Shown here: in pieces, positions 31,266 through 46,200 of the stretch
How the letters are laid out: the number at the start of each line of letters is the position of its first letter
Position numbering within the stretch: the first letter of the stretch is position 1
From: Siphonodentalium dalli
Taxonomy: Eukaryota > Mollusca > Scaphopoda > Gadilida > Siphonodentaliidae
DNA: 64,000 bases
Assembly (NCBI GenBank): GCA_032622095.1
Contig: CP136061.1
Location: forward strand, 7,326,734 to 7,390,733
Direction: 5' to 3'
Program-made: the position numbers and the translations under genes
The notes under the pieces: model-generated
What the model saw: the letters and a program-made list of their open reading frames with translations, nothing else
What the model was told of the DNA's origin: nothing
The model's database searches: none

Positions 31266-34200
31266 GTGAGCTGATGGTCGTGACCAGTCACAGCGATTAT
31301 CAGGATTGAAGCAACATAGGAGGCCCCCACCCCCTTTCGTACGTCGTATTCCATGCCCTGTTATGAGGTACGCCGTATTCCGGCCCTCTCTTATAGTGCC
31401 AACGCACACGCTGCGATTAAAATCGAAAGTGGGGAAAATCGTAGGAGGAAGCATCCAATGCGCATGCCCACGACAATATCGTAGCCAAATCGTAGCGACC
31501 AAGCACTGTTCGATTTTACCAGGAAAATCGTGGCGTGACCTTGGCAACGCGCGCGATCGTAGCTGTCACATGACCACTATCGCACTGGTCATATTGTAAA
31601 TACCACGAAAAGAACAAATTCAAAAATGGCGCAAAGTTTACAAACTTCTTGGACTTACAAAAACGAGGCCAGATTGGTGGAGATGTGGCACGGCAGGGAG
31701 TGCAGGTCTATACCACATATCAGCCATCAGCATTCTGATATGCATTCAAGGAGTAGTCTAGATGGCTGCCGCAATTGTTGAAATTGACAGGTACAAAAAT
31801 GGCAAAATAAAAAACTTTCAACATCAACTTTTTAGTTTAGAAAATTGAGATACATGCCATGTATATGTATATAATTGCATAATGCGGAGAATGTGATATA
31901 ACATTTTGCTATCATGAGATCGATCACGTGGATAAAATCGTAGCTGCAAACATCGCAGCACCGTAGCGTCTGCGGGCAAGTTACTTTTCTCCACCTGCGA
32001 ATTTCCCCACTTACGATTTAAATCGTAGCGTGTGTGGTGGCACTTAGGAGGTATTCGGTATTCCAAAATTACCGTTATTCGTACGCCGACCTTCCAAAAA
32101 TGATCATAATAATAATATAAATGCGATTTTTGTCACAATAAATTCACGGTTTGACATACAGATTGTCGATCATCGTCGTTTTAGAACAGTTTAGACGTGG
32201 ACACTGCGGGATGACCGGCGTTTTACTATCATGTTGCCTTCTAGATCCTTTTTTCATCACTAAATTATCTTATCTGATCTTATCTGGTACTCTGTATTCC
32301 ATATGGCTGTTAACTAGTATTCGGTATTCCACCCTCTGGGTTAAGTGGTATTCCGTATTCCAGGGGGGGTGTGGGGTGGGGGCCTCACATAGATTATATA
32401 GTTCAGTCCATAATTTAACACAACATATTAGTTGGCGTATCGTTACACAGTGTGGCATGTTGGTGTATAACACGTTACACAGTGTGGCATGTTGGTGTAT
32501 AACACAACAAATAGTTTGCGTTACACAGTGTGGCATGTTGGTGTATAACACAACATATTAGTTGGCGTTTCGTTGCACAGTGTGGCATGTTGGTGTATAA
32601 CACAACATATTAGTTGGCGTTACGTTACACAGTGTGGCATGTTGGTGTATAACACAACATATTAGTTGGCGTTACGTTACACAGTGTGGCATGTTGGTGT
32701 ATAACACAACAAATAGTTGGCGTCCTATTCTTACATTTTTATGAATAGATATGTGTACATTACTTAACCCTTTACCCAACAAACCGGCCAAAACCGGCCA
32801 AATAAAGCTTCAACAGCCTAAAATATCTTCGGTCTGTCTCAATAGAACCATACAAATATGGATATCATTGGAACCGGCTCCTTGACCACATTGTGATAGT
32901 TACAGTTATGCCCTGTGCCAATGCATTCTCTTATATATGCGAGTCGACCATAGGTCGCCTCGCATATATAAGAGAATGCATTGGCCTAAAAAAAATCTTT
33001 TTTTAACACTTTTTACCATTTTTTCTTACATTCTTTAACAATTTTATAATTTTTAATGTGTTAAGCCAATGCATTCTCTTATATATGCGAGGCGACCTAT
33101 GGTCGACTCGCATATATAAGAGAATGCATTGGCACAGGGCCGTTCTGTTGGGTAAAGGGTTAATTCAATACAGTTAGCGAACACATTCTGATAAACAGTA
33201 AATTTAAATTTAATTTATTTCCAAAAATCTTTGTTATTTACTTGCAGCTGTAGTTTATATCGTGGCCTCGGGTTTTTTCTCGCATTCGGCTTATCTGAAT
33301 CGTTGTATCGATACATGCCGCTAAATAGTTGTATTTTGGATTCCATTTTATTTTATACTGGGATAAGTTACATGTACATGTTTATGGCTCAATAAGATAG
33401 CCCCGCATTTGTGGCATTTTAGACATGTGATTCGCGGGAAAAAAATGTTCCTGTTATATACTCAGATAAAGAAACAGCGCGACAAGTCAAGTTGTCATTA
33501 TTTAGGAACGTCCGTGAGCCATAAAATATATTGATACCATAGACGTGAATGCGAACTATGGTAGAATATGCCATCAAAGTCGTAACATCCTTCCATCAAG
33601 GTCCGAATCGGCATCTCAGCTCAGACTAGGTTTTATTCTAGATCTGGTTTTACTCTAGATTAAACTAGGTTTTAGTAAGAGTAAAACTTGGTTTTACTGT
33701 AGAAAAACTAGGTTATAACTACACTAAAACTATTTTGAGTGTAGTTAACCCAGTTTTAGTTTGTGGAATTCGATCTCAATTAAAACTAGGTTTTATTGAT
33801 GTAATAAAGTTATGATAATTTCACTAATTGTTTGTGGTGAATTGGCTATATAATTACCAGGATACCATTAGCTATATCTGATTGATGCGTACCATATGTC
33901 TCGTCTTGAAAATATACCATTAAATATACTTTGAAAAAACATCAAAGTGAAACCATCCTACCGCAGGTTTTACTAAAACCTAGTTTGGTGGGTTTTGTTA
34001 TTCGGTCGATGTTTTTGCCCAATATTGATGTTGTTTCTTCGCATACATGTATATGGGAGTGTTTCTTTTGGGGTGTTTCTTTTATGCTCGGGGCGTTTGT
34101 CACACAATATACATGTGGTGTTTATGCACATATAGGAGAGTTTCAGTAAAATTGGGGGAGGCGGTAATGTGGGTAATTTTATGATATCTTCTAAAAATAT

Positions 34201-37200
34201 ATACCAGTGTGATGGATGATTTCTTGCTTGTCGTAAGATTTTAATGATTGATTCGCTTGTTCAGAGGTCGCTTTGGCGACAGATAGAGCATGGATAGATC
34301 GGTTTGATCCGTTTGACACGTTTATCTTAATGATTGATTCGCTTGTTCAGAGGTCGCTTTGGCGACATATAGCATGGATAGATCGATTTGATCCGTTTGA
34401 CACGTTGATTTTAATGATTGATTCGCTTGTTCAGAGGTCGCTATGGCGACAGATAGCACGGATAGATCGGTTTGATCCGTTTGACACGTTGATTTTAATG
34501 ATTGATTCGCTTGTTCAGAGGTAGCTTTGGTGACAGATAGCATGGATAGATCGGTTTGATCCGTTTGACACGTTGATTTTAATGATTGATTCGCTTGTTC
34601 AGAGGTCGCTTTGGTGACAGATAGCATGGATAGATCGGTTTGATCCGTTTGACACGTTGAATTTAATGATTGATTCGCTTGTTCAGAGGTCGCTTTGGTG
34701 ACAGAGAGCATGGATAGATCGGTTTGATCCGTTTGACACGTTGAATTTAATGATTGATTCGCTTGTTCAGAGGTCGCTTTGTTGACAGAGAGCATGGATA
34801 GATCGGTTTGATCCGTTTGACACGTGATTTTAATGATTGATTCGCTTGTTCAGAGGTCGCTTTGGTGACAGAGAGCATGGATAGATCGGTTTGATCCGTT
34901 TGACACGTTATAGAGCATGGATAGATCGGTTTGATCCGTTTGACACGTTATAGAGCATGGATAGATCGGTTTGATCCGTTTGACACGTTATAGAGCATGG
35001 ATAGATCGGTTTGATCCGTTTGACACGTTATAGAGCATGGATAGATCGGTTTGATCCGTTTGACACGTTATAGAGCATGGATATATCGGTTTGATCCGTT
35101 TGACACGTTATAGAGCATGGCTAGATCGGTTTGATCCGTTTGACACGTTATAGAGCATGGGTAGATCGGTTTGATCCGTTTGACACGTTATAGAGCATGG
35201 ATAGATCGGTTTGATCCATTTGACACGTTATAGAGCATGGATAGATCGGTTTGATCCGTTTGACACGTTATAGAGCATGGATAGATCGGTTTGATCCGTT
35301 TAACACGTTATAGAGCAAGGATAGATCGGTTTTATCCGTTTGACACGTTATAGAGCATGGATAGATCGTTTGATCCGTTTCGTTTGACACGTTATAGAGC
35401 ATGGATAGATCGGTTTGATCCGTTTGACACGTTGATTTTAAAAGGCGTTATTGATTCATCAAGGTTTTACAAGGAGCAAAACTTATTGGAGTTAAACTAG
35501 GTTTTAGTGTAGTAAAACCCAGTTTTGTGATAAACTCTGCTTTAGTTTGAGGAATTCGATCTTTCTTGGCTTGAAGTTTCATCCGTATCCAGACACCTTT
35601 CAGTTGTTGAAGCGTTCTTTTTATGGTCGTCCCTCTGTTAAACTCAGCAAAATTAGCTTCCATTTGGCGTTTTTGGCATGGCTCATGTTGGTACCCAGTT
35701 GCTTATTCTCCAGAACTTAGATGTAGGGCGTCATTATTTCTGTAAGACGATGCTTGCCGTCGATGGAATTTTTTTCGTAAACCATATTCTGAGCCATGAT
35801 ATTAGATTATAACTAACCGCTATACAGTCCATGAATTTGTCGTGATTTCATCAGCACGGGTTATTCGCCTGATTTGGAGACTAGGTAGCTACAACCGGGC
35901 GCGTCAAGATCCATGCTAGACATACAGCCCACGCCTCATATGCTTGCAAATGAACTATTGTGGCCCACAGGGAACGCAATCGACTACATCTATGTGGTTC
36001 CCGCGGTCGAGTAAAACTTGGTAGGTATAAAGGTATAAGCTGAGATGCCGATTCGGACCCAATTGTTCTGAATATTGATGGTTCTGAATGTTGAATGCCG
36101 TAGCCACACACCATACCACAATAAGAATAGCCACAGTTAAAACTAATTTGGACATGGGACTTCAAGTATGAGTTGATATAACGCCATGGTCTCTTCTAGA
36201 ACATCATTTATGTTAGCATTGCTATTTACAAAATCAATTAAATTCAACAGCCAGTCATTGGACAATCTGCGCATTAATGTGTCTTATATATACATATACA
36301 AGTATACATAGACAATCACCTCGTTCATATACATGTACAAGTATACATAGACAATCACATCGTTTATATACATGTACAAGTATATACATAGACAATCACC
36401 TCGTTCATATACATGTACAAGTATACATAGACAATCACATCGTTTATATACATGTACAAGTATACATATACAATCACATCGTTTATATACATGTACAAGT
36501 ATACATAGACAATCACCTCGTTTATATACATGTACAAGTATACATAGACAATCACATCGTTTATATACATGTACAAGTATACATAGACAATCACATCGTT
36601 TATATACATGTACAAGTATACATAAACAATCACCTCGTTTCAAAGTAATTGTTCACAATTTGCAAATATACAGATGATGCTCATACCATCCGGTTGTGAT
36701 TGTGTACATAACAATAATAATAATATGGTTTTACCCCATGTGTATATAACAATAGTAATAATAATAATATGGTTTTACCCCATGTGTACATAACAATAGT
36801 AATAATAATAATATGGTTTTACCCCCAGTGATTACAATGTTGTGCACCCCAGTGATTACATTGATGTTCAACCCAGTGATTACAATGTTGTACACCCCAG
36901 TGATTACAATGTTGTGCACCCCAGTGATTACAATGATGTGCAACCCAGTGATTACAATGATGTACACCCCAGTGATTACAATGTTGTACACCCCAGTGAT
37001 TACAATGTGGTGCACCCCAGTGATTACAATGTTGTACACCCCAGTGATTACAATGTTGTACACCCCAGTGATTACAATGTTGTACACCCCAGTGATTACA
37101 ACGTTGTACACCCCAGTGATTACAACGTTGTACACCCCAGTAATTACAATGTTGTACAAAAAGAAACCGAGAAGGTTAAAATATGTTGACCTGCAGATAG

Positions 37201-40200
37201 AAGTACTAGTAAGCAGAATATGGGATTTGAAGACAACTATAGTTCCAATTGCCATCGGAGCAACAGGCGCCATAAGCAAAAACTTGTCTAATTGCCCCAA
37301 TCTAATAACAGCAACACTATCGGTTGGACACTTACAAAAAAACAGCCCTACTTGGAACATCGAGATCCCTCAGAAAGGTAACATCTATGAAGACAGTTTA
37401 GGTTGTATTGTTATGGTTTTATCTGACAGTCAATACAAACATATACACATCCTCCTTGAAAGTGGACAAAGGTCGAATAAACATAAAAATAATAATAATA
37501 ATAATAATAGATATACTGACCACCCGATGTCATACCCTCTGAAATAATCCACTTATGAATTTTGTCCAACCTGAATAGAATGTATTTACTCACATCATTT
37601 GTCTTCTGAAACTAAGATAGTCCTGTGCCAATTTCGAAATGGTATATGTGACCCGCCATATCAAATCCAGTCGTAAGTCGGGATTTTTTTTACCCTGTGC
37701 CAATGCATTCTCTTATAATTGCGAGTCGACCATAGGTCGCCTCACATATATAAGAGAATGCATTGGCCTAACAAATTTTTACAATTTTAATAATTTTTTC
37801 TTGTATTCTTTAACAATTTTATAATTTCACCCATACAGAGTCCCAGACAAACATGAGCAGACGACAATCTTTTTGTGCTTCTATATATGTGTGGGGCTGC
37901 CTGCAGGGTAATGGATGTTTTTTATTTTATGTCCTAAAAATTGTAAGAAACATTTATTTAAAAAACATGATAAAAAATTGTTAGGCCAATGCATTCTCTT
38001 ATATATGGGAGGCGATCTATGGTCGACTCGCATATATAAGAGAATGCATTGGCACAGGGTAAAAAAAATCCCGACTTCCGACTGGATTTGATATGGTGGG
38101 TCACATATGTTGTAGCAGTTAAACAGAAACCGTCTGGAAAACAAAGTAAAAAACGCCGACAAGTTCGTTTCATCAAGCGCTGAAGTGAAGCTTTTATTTC
38201 AATAAGCTGTGGTATATATAAACCTTTTGCAACTGCAGTGATAACAATTCTCCATATAAACAACATAGCTTCACACGTGAATGGATTAAAAAGTATGCTA
38301 GTTACTGGCGTGACACACCATACCCCACAGTATTATATTATATGTAAATTAATGTGTGTTATTTGTTTCCAGAATGCTATAAGCTAACAATCAAATGCAA
38401 TGATTTACACGACAAAGTGGAACTCAGGGACACCAACAGTAGCCAGTTCAATGCACTTTGTTACCAGCTAACGCAGGCATTCGAATATTTCTTCTTTTGT
38501 AAATTGAAATGTCCGTCTACAATCAACATTACCGGGATCAGGTCAGTACGCCATAATCTATACAATATTTGTTAAGTTAATAACTTAAGAAACAACAAAA
38601 CGTCAAATAGTGGAAAAACCGGGCTCTCCTGCACACTTGTAAAACCATTTCACTGCAACGTACATCTCCCACTATCATACGTGGGTGTATTACGTGTTTT
38701 AAGATAAGATAAGATAGTTTATTGCAATACACAAGTGCAGGCAGTTTCAAATAACATAAAGTACAAGTAAATCAAACATAATACATAATATATGTGCATA
38801 TAACAGTAAACAAACCTATAACTATATCCTACATACGATTGTTAAATATAACTTTCCTATAATTTCATTTCCCGATATTTATATTTGTTCTCCTTTGTAA
38901 GAATAACCGGATCATATTATATGACTCATCTTTTTAATAAAACGTATCAAATGAACAACACATTGCCCCGACAAACATGTATCTTGGTCGATGTTCTGTC
39001 GTCTGCCAAACGAATAATTCGTGTTCTGCGTCCATCTGTTGTTGACAATTATTTCAGCACGGAGTCTGTTGACTTATACCTCTCCATCCGCGACGAATAT
39101 GACGGAGAAGAAGTTCACCGGATTATTGCCGACGCCGTTTATAAAGGAACGGTCGGATCAATCGAAGTACAAAGAGAAGGATTCACATTCACTCCTGTCA
39201 AAGGTGAGTGAACTTATCGTGATATTATGGGGTTCGGCGGATGTAGTTATATACGTCGACTTAATGGCGAACATCAATATGTGAAACACGTGATATGTAT
39301 ATATTTACATACTAAGTGTGAATATCACTTAATCCAGAATTGTAATTGGTCGGCGCCCACGTGGCTAGTTGCAATTATTTCTCGGTGAACGCGCAACAGC
39401 TCATAATTGCAGCCTCATAATTACATCGACGCGTCATAGGTTTTGGAAAGACGAACGCGTAATGTTTGGGCGCATTTGGACTCGCGCAGGATTGACTTAA
39501 TAAATCATTGGGTTTCAATATAAAGATAAATTGTTCCTGTTAACTTTTGCCAAAGGTGCTATGGGTTATTTTGGGCTGGTTTTGTCACGATACACTTTTC
39601 GATTTAAATACATTTACAAAAGTGGCTTTTTCGCTAAATGTATATAAATATAAGGATTAACTTTTACACAAGTTATGACCACTTACCTCACGGTTACATC
39701 TCCATAAAAACAGTCCACATGACAGTTAATCCTGATTAAATAACGCCACAGACTGGAATGCACTAATTTAAATCATGATCTTCACAGCAATAATTTGAGA
39801 GATAGCCCATTATGCATATGTGTCATATGTGGTTCCAAAGAAACAGCAGAACATTTCTTTTGTATTGTCGTAGATTCTCTACTGAACGAAATAGGTCCTT
39901 CACAGGGTTAATAATACGACCGGGCGGTGCTTCACAGGGTTAATAATACGACCGGGCGGTGCTTCACATGGTTAATAATACGACCGGGCGGTGCTTCACA
40001 GGGTTAATAATACGACCGGGCGGTGCTTCACAGGGTTAATAATACGACCGGGCGGTGCTTCACAGGGTTAATAATACGACCGGGCGGTGCTTCACAGGGT
40101 TAATAATACGACCGGGCGGTGCTTCACAGGGTTAATAATACGACCGGGCGGTGCTTCACAGGGTTAATAATACGACCGGGCGGTGCTTCACAGGGTTAAT

Positions 40201-43200
40201 AATACGACCGGGCGGTGCTTCACAGGGTTAATAATACGACCGGGCGGTGCTTCACAGGGTTAATAATACGACCGGGCGGTGCTTCACAGGGTTAATAATA
40301 CGACCGGGCGGTGCTTCACAGGGTTAATAATACGACCGGGCGGTGCTTCACAGGGTTAATAATACGACCGGGCGGTGCTTCACAGGGTTAATAATACGAC
40401 CGGGCGGTGCTTCACAGGGTTAATAATACGACCGGGCGGTGCTTCACATGGTTAATAATACGACCGGGCGGTGCTTCACATGGTTAATAATACGACCGGG
40501 CGGTGCTTCACATGGTTAATAATACGACCGGGCGGTGCTTCACATGGTTAATAATACGACCGGGCGGTGCTTCACAGGGTTAATAATACGACCGGGCGGT
40601 GCTTCACATGGTTAATAATACGACCGGGCGGTGCTTCACATGGTTAATAATACGACCGGGCGGTGCTTCACATGGTTAATAATACGACCGGGCGGTGCTT
40701 CACAGGGTTAATAATACGACCGGGCGGTGCTTCACATGGTTAATAATACGACCGGGCGGTGCTTCACAGGGTTAATAATACGACCGGGCGGTGCTTCACA
40801 TGGTTAATAATACGACCGGGCGGTGCTTCACATGGTTAATAATACGACCGGGCGGTGCTTCACATGGTTAATAATACGACCGGGCGGTGCTTCACATGGT
40901 TAATAATACGACCGGGCGGTGCTTCACAGGGTTAATAATACGACCGGGCGGTGCTTCACATGGTTAATAATACGACCGGGCGGTGCTTCACAGGGTTAAT
41001 AATACGACCGGGCGGTGCTTCACATGGTTAATAATACGACCGGGCGGTGCTTCACATGGTTAATAATACGACCGGGCGGTGCTTCACATGGTTAATAATA
41101 CGACCGGGCGGTGCTTCACAGGGTTAATAATACGACCGGGCGGTGCTTCACATGGTTAATAATACGACCGGGCGGTGCTTCACAGGGTTAATAATACGAC
41201 CGGGCGGTTCTTCACAGGGTTAATAATACGACCGGGCGGTGCTTCACAGGGTTAATAATACGACCGGGCGGTGCTTCACAGGGTTAATAATACGACCGGG
41301 CGGTGCTTCACAGGGTTAATAATACGACCGGGCGGTGCTTCACAGGGTTAATAATACGACCGGACGGTGCTTCACAGGGTTAATAATACGACCGGGCGGT
41401 GCTTCACAGGGTTAATAATACGACCGGGCGGTGCTTCACAGGGTTAATAATACGACCGGGCGGTGCTTCACAGGGTTAATAATACGACCGGGCGGTGCTT
41501 CACAGGGTTAATAATACGACCGGGCGGTGCTTCACAGGGTTAATAATACGACCGGGCGGTGCTTCACAGGGTTAATAATACGACCGGGCGGTGCTCCACA
41601 GGGTTAATAATACGACCGGGCGGTGCTCCACAGGGTTAATAATACGACCGGGCGGTGCTTCACAGGGTTAATAATACGACCGGGCGGTGCTTCACAGGGT
41701 TAATAATACGACCGGGCGGTGCTTCACAGGGTTAATAATACGACCGGGCGGTGCTTCACAGGGTTAATAATACGACCGGGCGGTGCTTCACAGGGTTAAT
41801 AATACGACCGGGCGGTGCTTCACAGGGTTAATAATACGACCGGGCGGTGCTTCACAGGGTTAATAATACGACCGGGCGGTGCTTCACAGGGTTAATAATA
41901 CGACCGGGCGGTGCTTCACAGGGTTAATAATACGACCGGGCGGTGCTCCACAGGGTTAATAATACGACCGGGCGGTGCTCCACAGGGTTAATAATACGAC
42001 CGGGCGGTGCTTCACAGGGTTAATAATACGACCGGGCGGTGCTTCACAGGGTTAATAATACGACCGGGCGGTGCTTCACAGGGTTAATAATACGACCGGG
42101 CGGTGCTTCACAGGGTTAATAATACGACCGGGCGGTGCTTCACAGGGTTAATAATACGACCGGGCGGTGCTTCACAGGGTTAATAATACGACCGGGCGGT
42201 GCTTCACAGGGTTAATAATACGACCGAGCGGTGCTTCACAGGGTTAATAATACGACCGGGCGGTGCTTCACAGGGTTAATAATACGACCGGGCGGTGCTT
42301 CACAGGGTTAATAATACGACCGGGCGGTGCTTCACAGGGTTAATAATACGACCGGGCGGTGCTTCACAGGGTTAATAATACGACCGGGCGGTGCTTCACA
42401 GGGTTAATAATACGACCGGGCGGTGCTCCACAGGGTTAATAATACGACCGGGCGGTGCTTCACAGGGTTAATAATACGACCGGGCGGTGCTTCACAGGGT
42501 TAATAATACGACCGGGCGGTGCTTCACAGGGTTAATAATACGACCGGGCGGTGCTTCACAGGGTTAATAATACGACCGGGCGGTGCTTCACAGGGTTAAT
42601 AATACGACCGGGCGGTGCTTCACAGGGTTAATAATACGACCGGGCGGTGCTTCACAGGGTTAATAATACGACCGGGCGGTGCTTCACAGGGTTAATAATA
42701 CGACCGGGCGGTGCTCCACAGGGTTAATAATACGACCGGGCGGTGCTTCACAGGGTTAATAATACGACCGGGCGGTGCTTCACAGGGTTAATAATACGAC
42801 CGGGCGGTGCTTCACAGGGTTAATAATACGACCGGGCGGTGCTTCACAGGGTTAATAATACGACCGGGCGGTGCTTCACAGGGTTAATAATACGACCGGG
42901 CGGTGCTTCACAGGGTTAATAATACGACCGGGCGGTGCTTCACAGGGTTAATAATACGACCGGGCGGTGCTTCACAGGGTTAATAATACGACCGGGCGGT
43001 GCTTCACAGGGTTAATAATACGACCGGGCGGTGCTTCACAGGGTTAATAATACGACCGGGCGGTGCTTCACAGGGTTAATAATACGACCGGGCGGTGCTT
43101 CACAGGGTTAATAATACGACCGGGCGGTGCTTCGCAGGGTTAATAATACGACCGGGCGGTGCTTCACAGGGTTAATAATACGACCGGGCGGTGCTTCGCA

Positions 43201-46200
43201 GGGTTAATAATACGACCGGGCGGTGCTTCACAGGGTTAATAATACGACCGGGCGGTGCTTCACAGGGTTAATAATACGACCGGGCGGTGCTTCACATGGT
43301 TAATAATACGACCGGGCGGTGCTTCACAGGGTTAATAATACGACCGGGCGGTGCTTCACAGGGTTAATAATACGACCGGGCGGTGCTTCACAGGGTTAAT
43401 AATACGACCGGGCGGTGCTTCACAGGGTTAATAATACGACAGGGCGGTGCTTCACAGGGTTAATAATACGACCGGGCGGTGCTTCACATGGTTAATAATA
43501 CGACCGGGCGGTGCTTCACAGGGTTAATAATACGACCGGGCGATGCTTCACAGGGTTAATAATACGACCGGGCGGTGCTTCACAGGGTTAATAATACGAC
43601 CGGGCGGTGCTTCACAGGGTTAATAATACGACCGGGCGGTGCTTCGCAGGGTTAATAATACGACCGGGCGGTGCTTCACAGGGTTAATAATACGACCGGG
43701 CGGTGCTTCGCAGGGTTAATAATACGACCGGGCGGTGCTTCACAGGGTTAATAATACGACCGGGCGGTGCTTCACAGGGTTAATAATACGACCGGGCGGT
43801 GCTTCACATGGTTAATAATACGACCGGGCGGTGCTTCACAGGGTTAATAATACGACCGGGCGGTGCTTCACAGGGTTAATAATACGACCGGGCGGTGCTT
43901 CACAGGGTTAATAATACGACAGGGCGGTGCTTCACAGGGTTAATAATACGACCGGGCGGTGCTTCATATGGTTAATAATACGACCGGGCGGTGCTTCACA
44001 GGGTTAATAATACGACCGGGCGATGCTTCACAGGGTTAATAATACGACCGGGCGATGCTTCACAGGGTTAATAATACGACCGGGCGGTGCTTCACAGGGT
44101 TAATAATACGACCGGGCGGTGCTTCACAGGGTTAATAATACGACCGGGCGGTGCTTCACAGGGTTAATAATACGACCGGGCGATGCTTCACAGGGTTAAT
44201 AATACGACCGGGCGGTGCTTCACAGGGTTAATAATACGACCGGGCGATGCTTCACAGGGTTAATAATACGACCGGGCGGTGCTTCACAGGGTTAATAATA
44301 CGACCGGGCGGTGCTTCACGGGGTTAATAATACGACCGGGCGGTGCTTCACAGGGTTAATATTACGACCGGGCGGTGCTTCACAGGGTTAATATTACGAC
44401 CGGGCGGTGCTTCACAGGGTTAATAATACGACCGGGCGGTGCTTCACAGGGTTAATAATACGACCGGGCGGTGCTTCACAGGGTTAATAATACGACCGGG
44501 CGGTGCTTCGCAGGGTTAATAATACGACCGGGCGGTGCTTCACGGGGTTAATAATACGACCGGGCGGTGCTTCACAGGGTTAATAATACGACCGGGCGGT
44601 GCTTCACAGGGTTAATAATACGACCGGGCGGTGCTTCACAGGGTTAATAGCAACTTAGTTACGTGGAAACTGCGAACTGTCTCTGAAAGAGGATATAGAT
44701 ATTTTTCTGAGGGTTCAAAATTTATATTGTTGTCTAAACGATTCTCAAATTGATCTTTCCCTAAGTCGCCCTCTGTATAAATAAATACAAATTCATGCCC
44801 ACACATAAAACAAGTTAAACGTGTAAAAACACATTATCACATCGACGTGACCAAATATGCAGTATAATTCAGTATAATTCAGTAGTATAATTCAGTATAA
44901 TTCAGTATAATTCAGTATAATTCAGTAGAATAATTCAGTATAATTCAGTATTCAGTATAATTCAGTATAATTCAGTAGTATAATTCAGTAGTATAATTCA
45001 GTAGTATAATTCAGAAAAATATCTCATATCTCGAATCTCGGGCATGACCATCTGGAGTTGCTCGCAATAAGTATACACGTTGCATCACTCTTGTCGTTTT
45101 GATCTTGGAATTTTAATTTCGCTACGATCATTGGAAACTGATGGATATGTTACTGTTTGACAGTCTGTGCCCCTGAATGCTGATAATGATGATGATGATT
45201 TTTACTGTTTGACAGTCTGTGCCCCTGAAGGCTGATAATGATAATAAGATAGAAAATTATCATAAACACAAAATCTAACTGGCAAAAGAACATTACGAAA
45301 AAGCAATACAGACACCAAATGTGTATGCCAACAACGTGAAAATGGCTAATATAAGCGTCACACTTTCTGCCAAATATCATTATCTAAAATAATTGTCTTT
45401 AGAACGTTCCATATCAATATCATTTAACATGATCTGGTTATTCTGACATATTAGCACAACGTACATATACATGGATATTCATATATCAGACTTGGCGGAT
45501 GCATGGGCTAAGTATAATGTGTCAATGGCTCCAAAATATGCGTTATATTTTTCATTTCTTATCACAATATCACGTTATAATCGGATTGGCCATCAATCCA
45601 TCAATTCAGAGCCATGTAGCAAATTGGTCCCGATAATGATGACCAATACCTAATCACTTTGGCTCAGTGTCTCTTAAATCGAACCCTAGCCGCAGAGCGT
45701 TGAGTTCCGTATGGGTCCGACCGAGTACTTAATGTGTGACATAGTGCAGAGCAGTCTACATTAGAACAGACTTCCGCTATATATCACCCTATGCGACACT
45801 GACTTTTAACACAATAAATACAAACCATGACTTCCCCAAGTTAATTAATTTTGCTCAAGTTTATGTTTTAATTGCTTGTGCTCGATTCTTATTACTCGGA
45901 TCTCATTTAGTGCACTTATGACTACCATCGTCTGTCCTTTACCTCGTGTTGTATGATGGATCACTAGGCACAAACTCGTATTTGACGTTTTTGTCGAATA
46001 GTGATGGCATTCAATTACGGAACCATTCCCCATTTCTTATCAGAGCAAGTTATAATTTTACATATTGCTCATTTCCTCATAAGGTTCAAGTTGTCCCAAG
46101 GAAGACGAGACCTTGATAAACAAACTGGTGGAGGAGTATATGGAAGCTCAGGCTGAACGACATAAAATGGAACGTGATGCTGTCATAAGGGAATTACGAC

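Noticed and set aside
31306-31599. 97-codon plus ORF after the CARD exon
   Set aside because: Lies wholly within the nested TIR elements and contains no motif.
34273-34795. 157-codon minus ORF with SEQANQSL repeats
   Set aside because: It is the 84-bp tandem unit translated; no promoter or domain.
35955-36155. 66-codon minus ORF with a signal-peptide-like start
   Set aside because: Too short, no conserved motif and no splice sites found; could be chance hydrophobicity.
36813-37547. 244-codon plus ORF
   Set aside because: Its first part is the 24-bp array read through and its middle is a LINE relic; the end runs into an AAT microsatellite.
39897-44649. CRISPR-like regular 32-bp repeats
   Set aside because: Repeats are head-to-tail without spacers, in a eukaryotic intron, and no cas genes occur.
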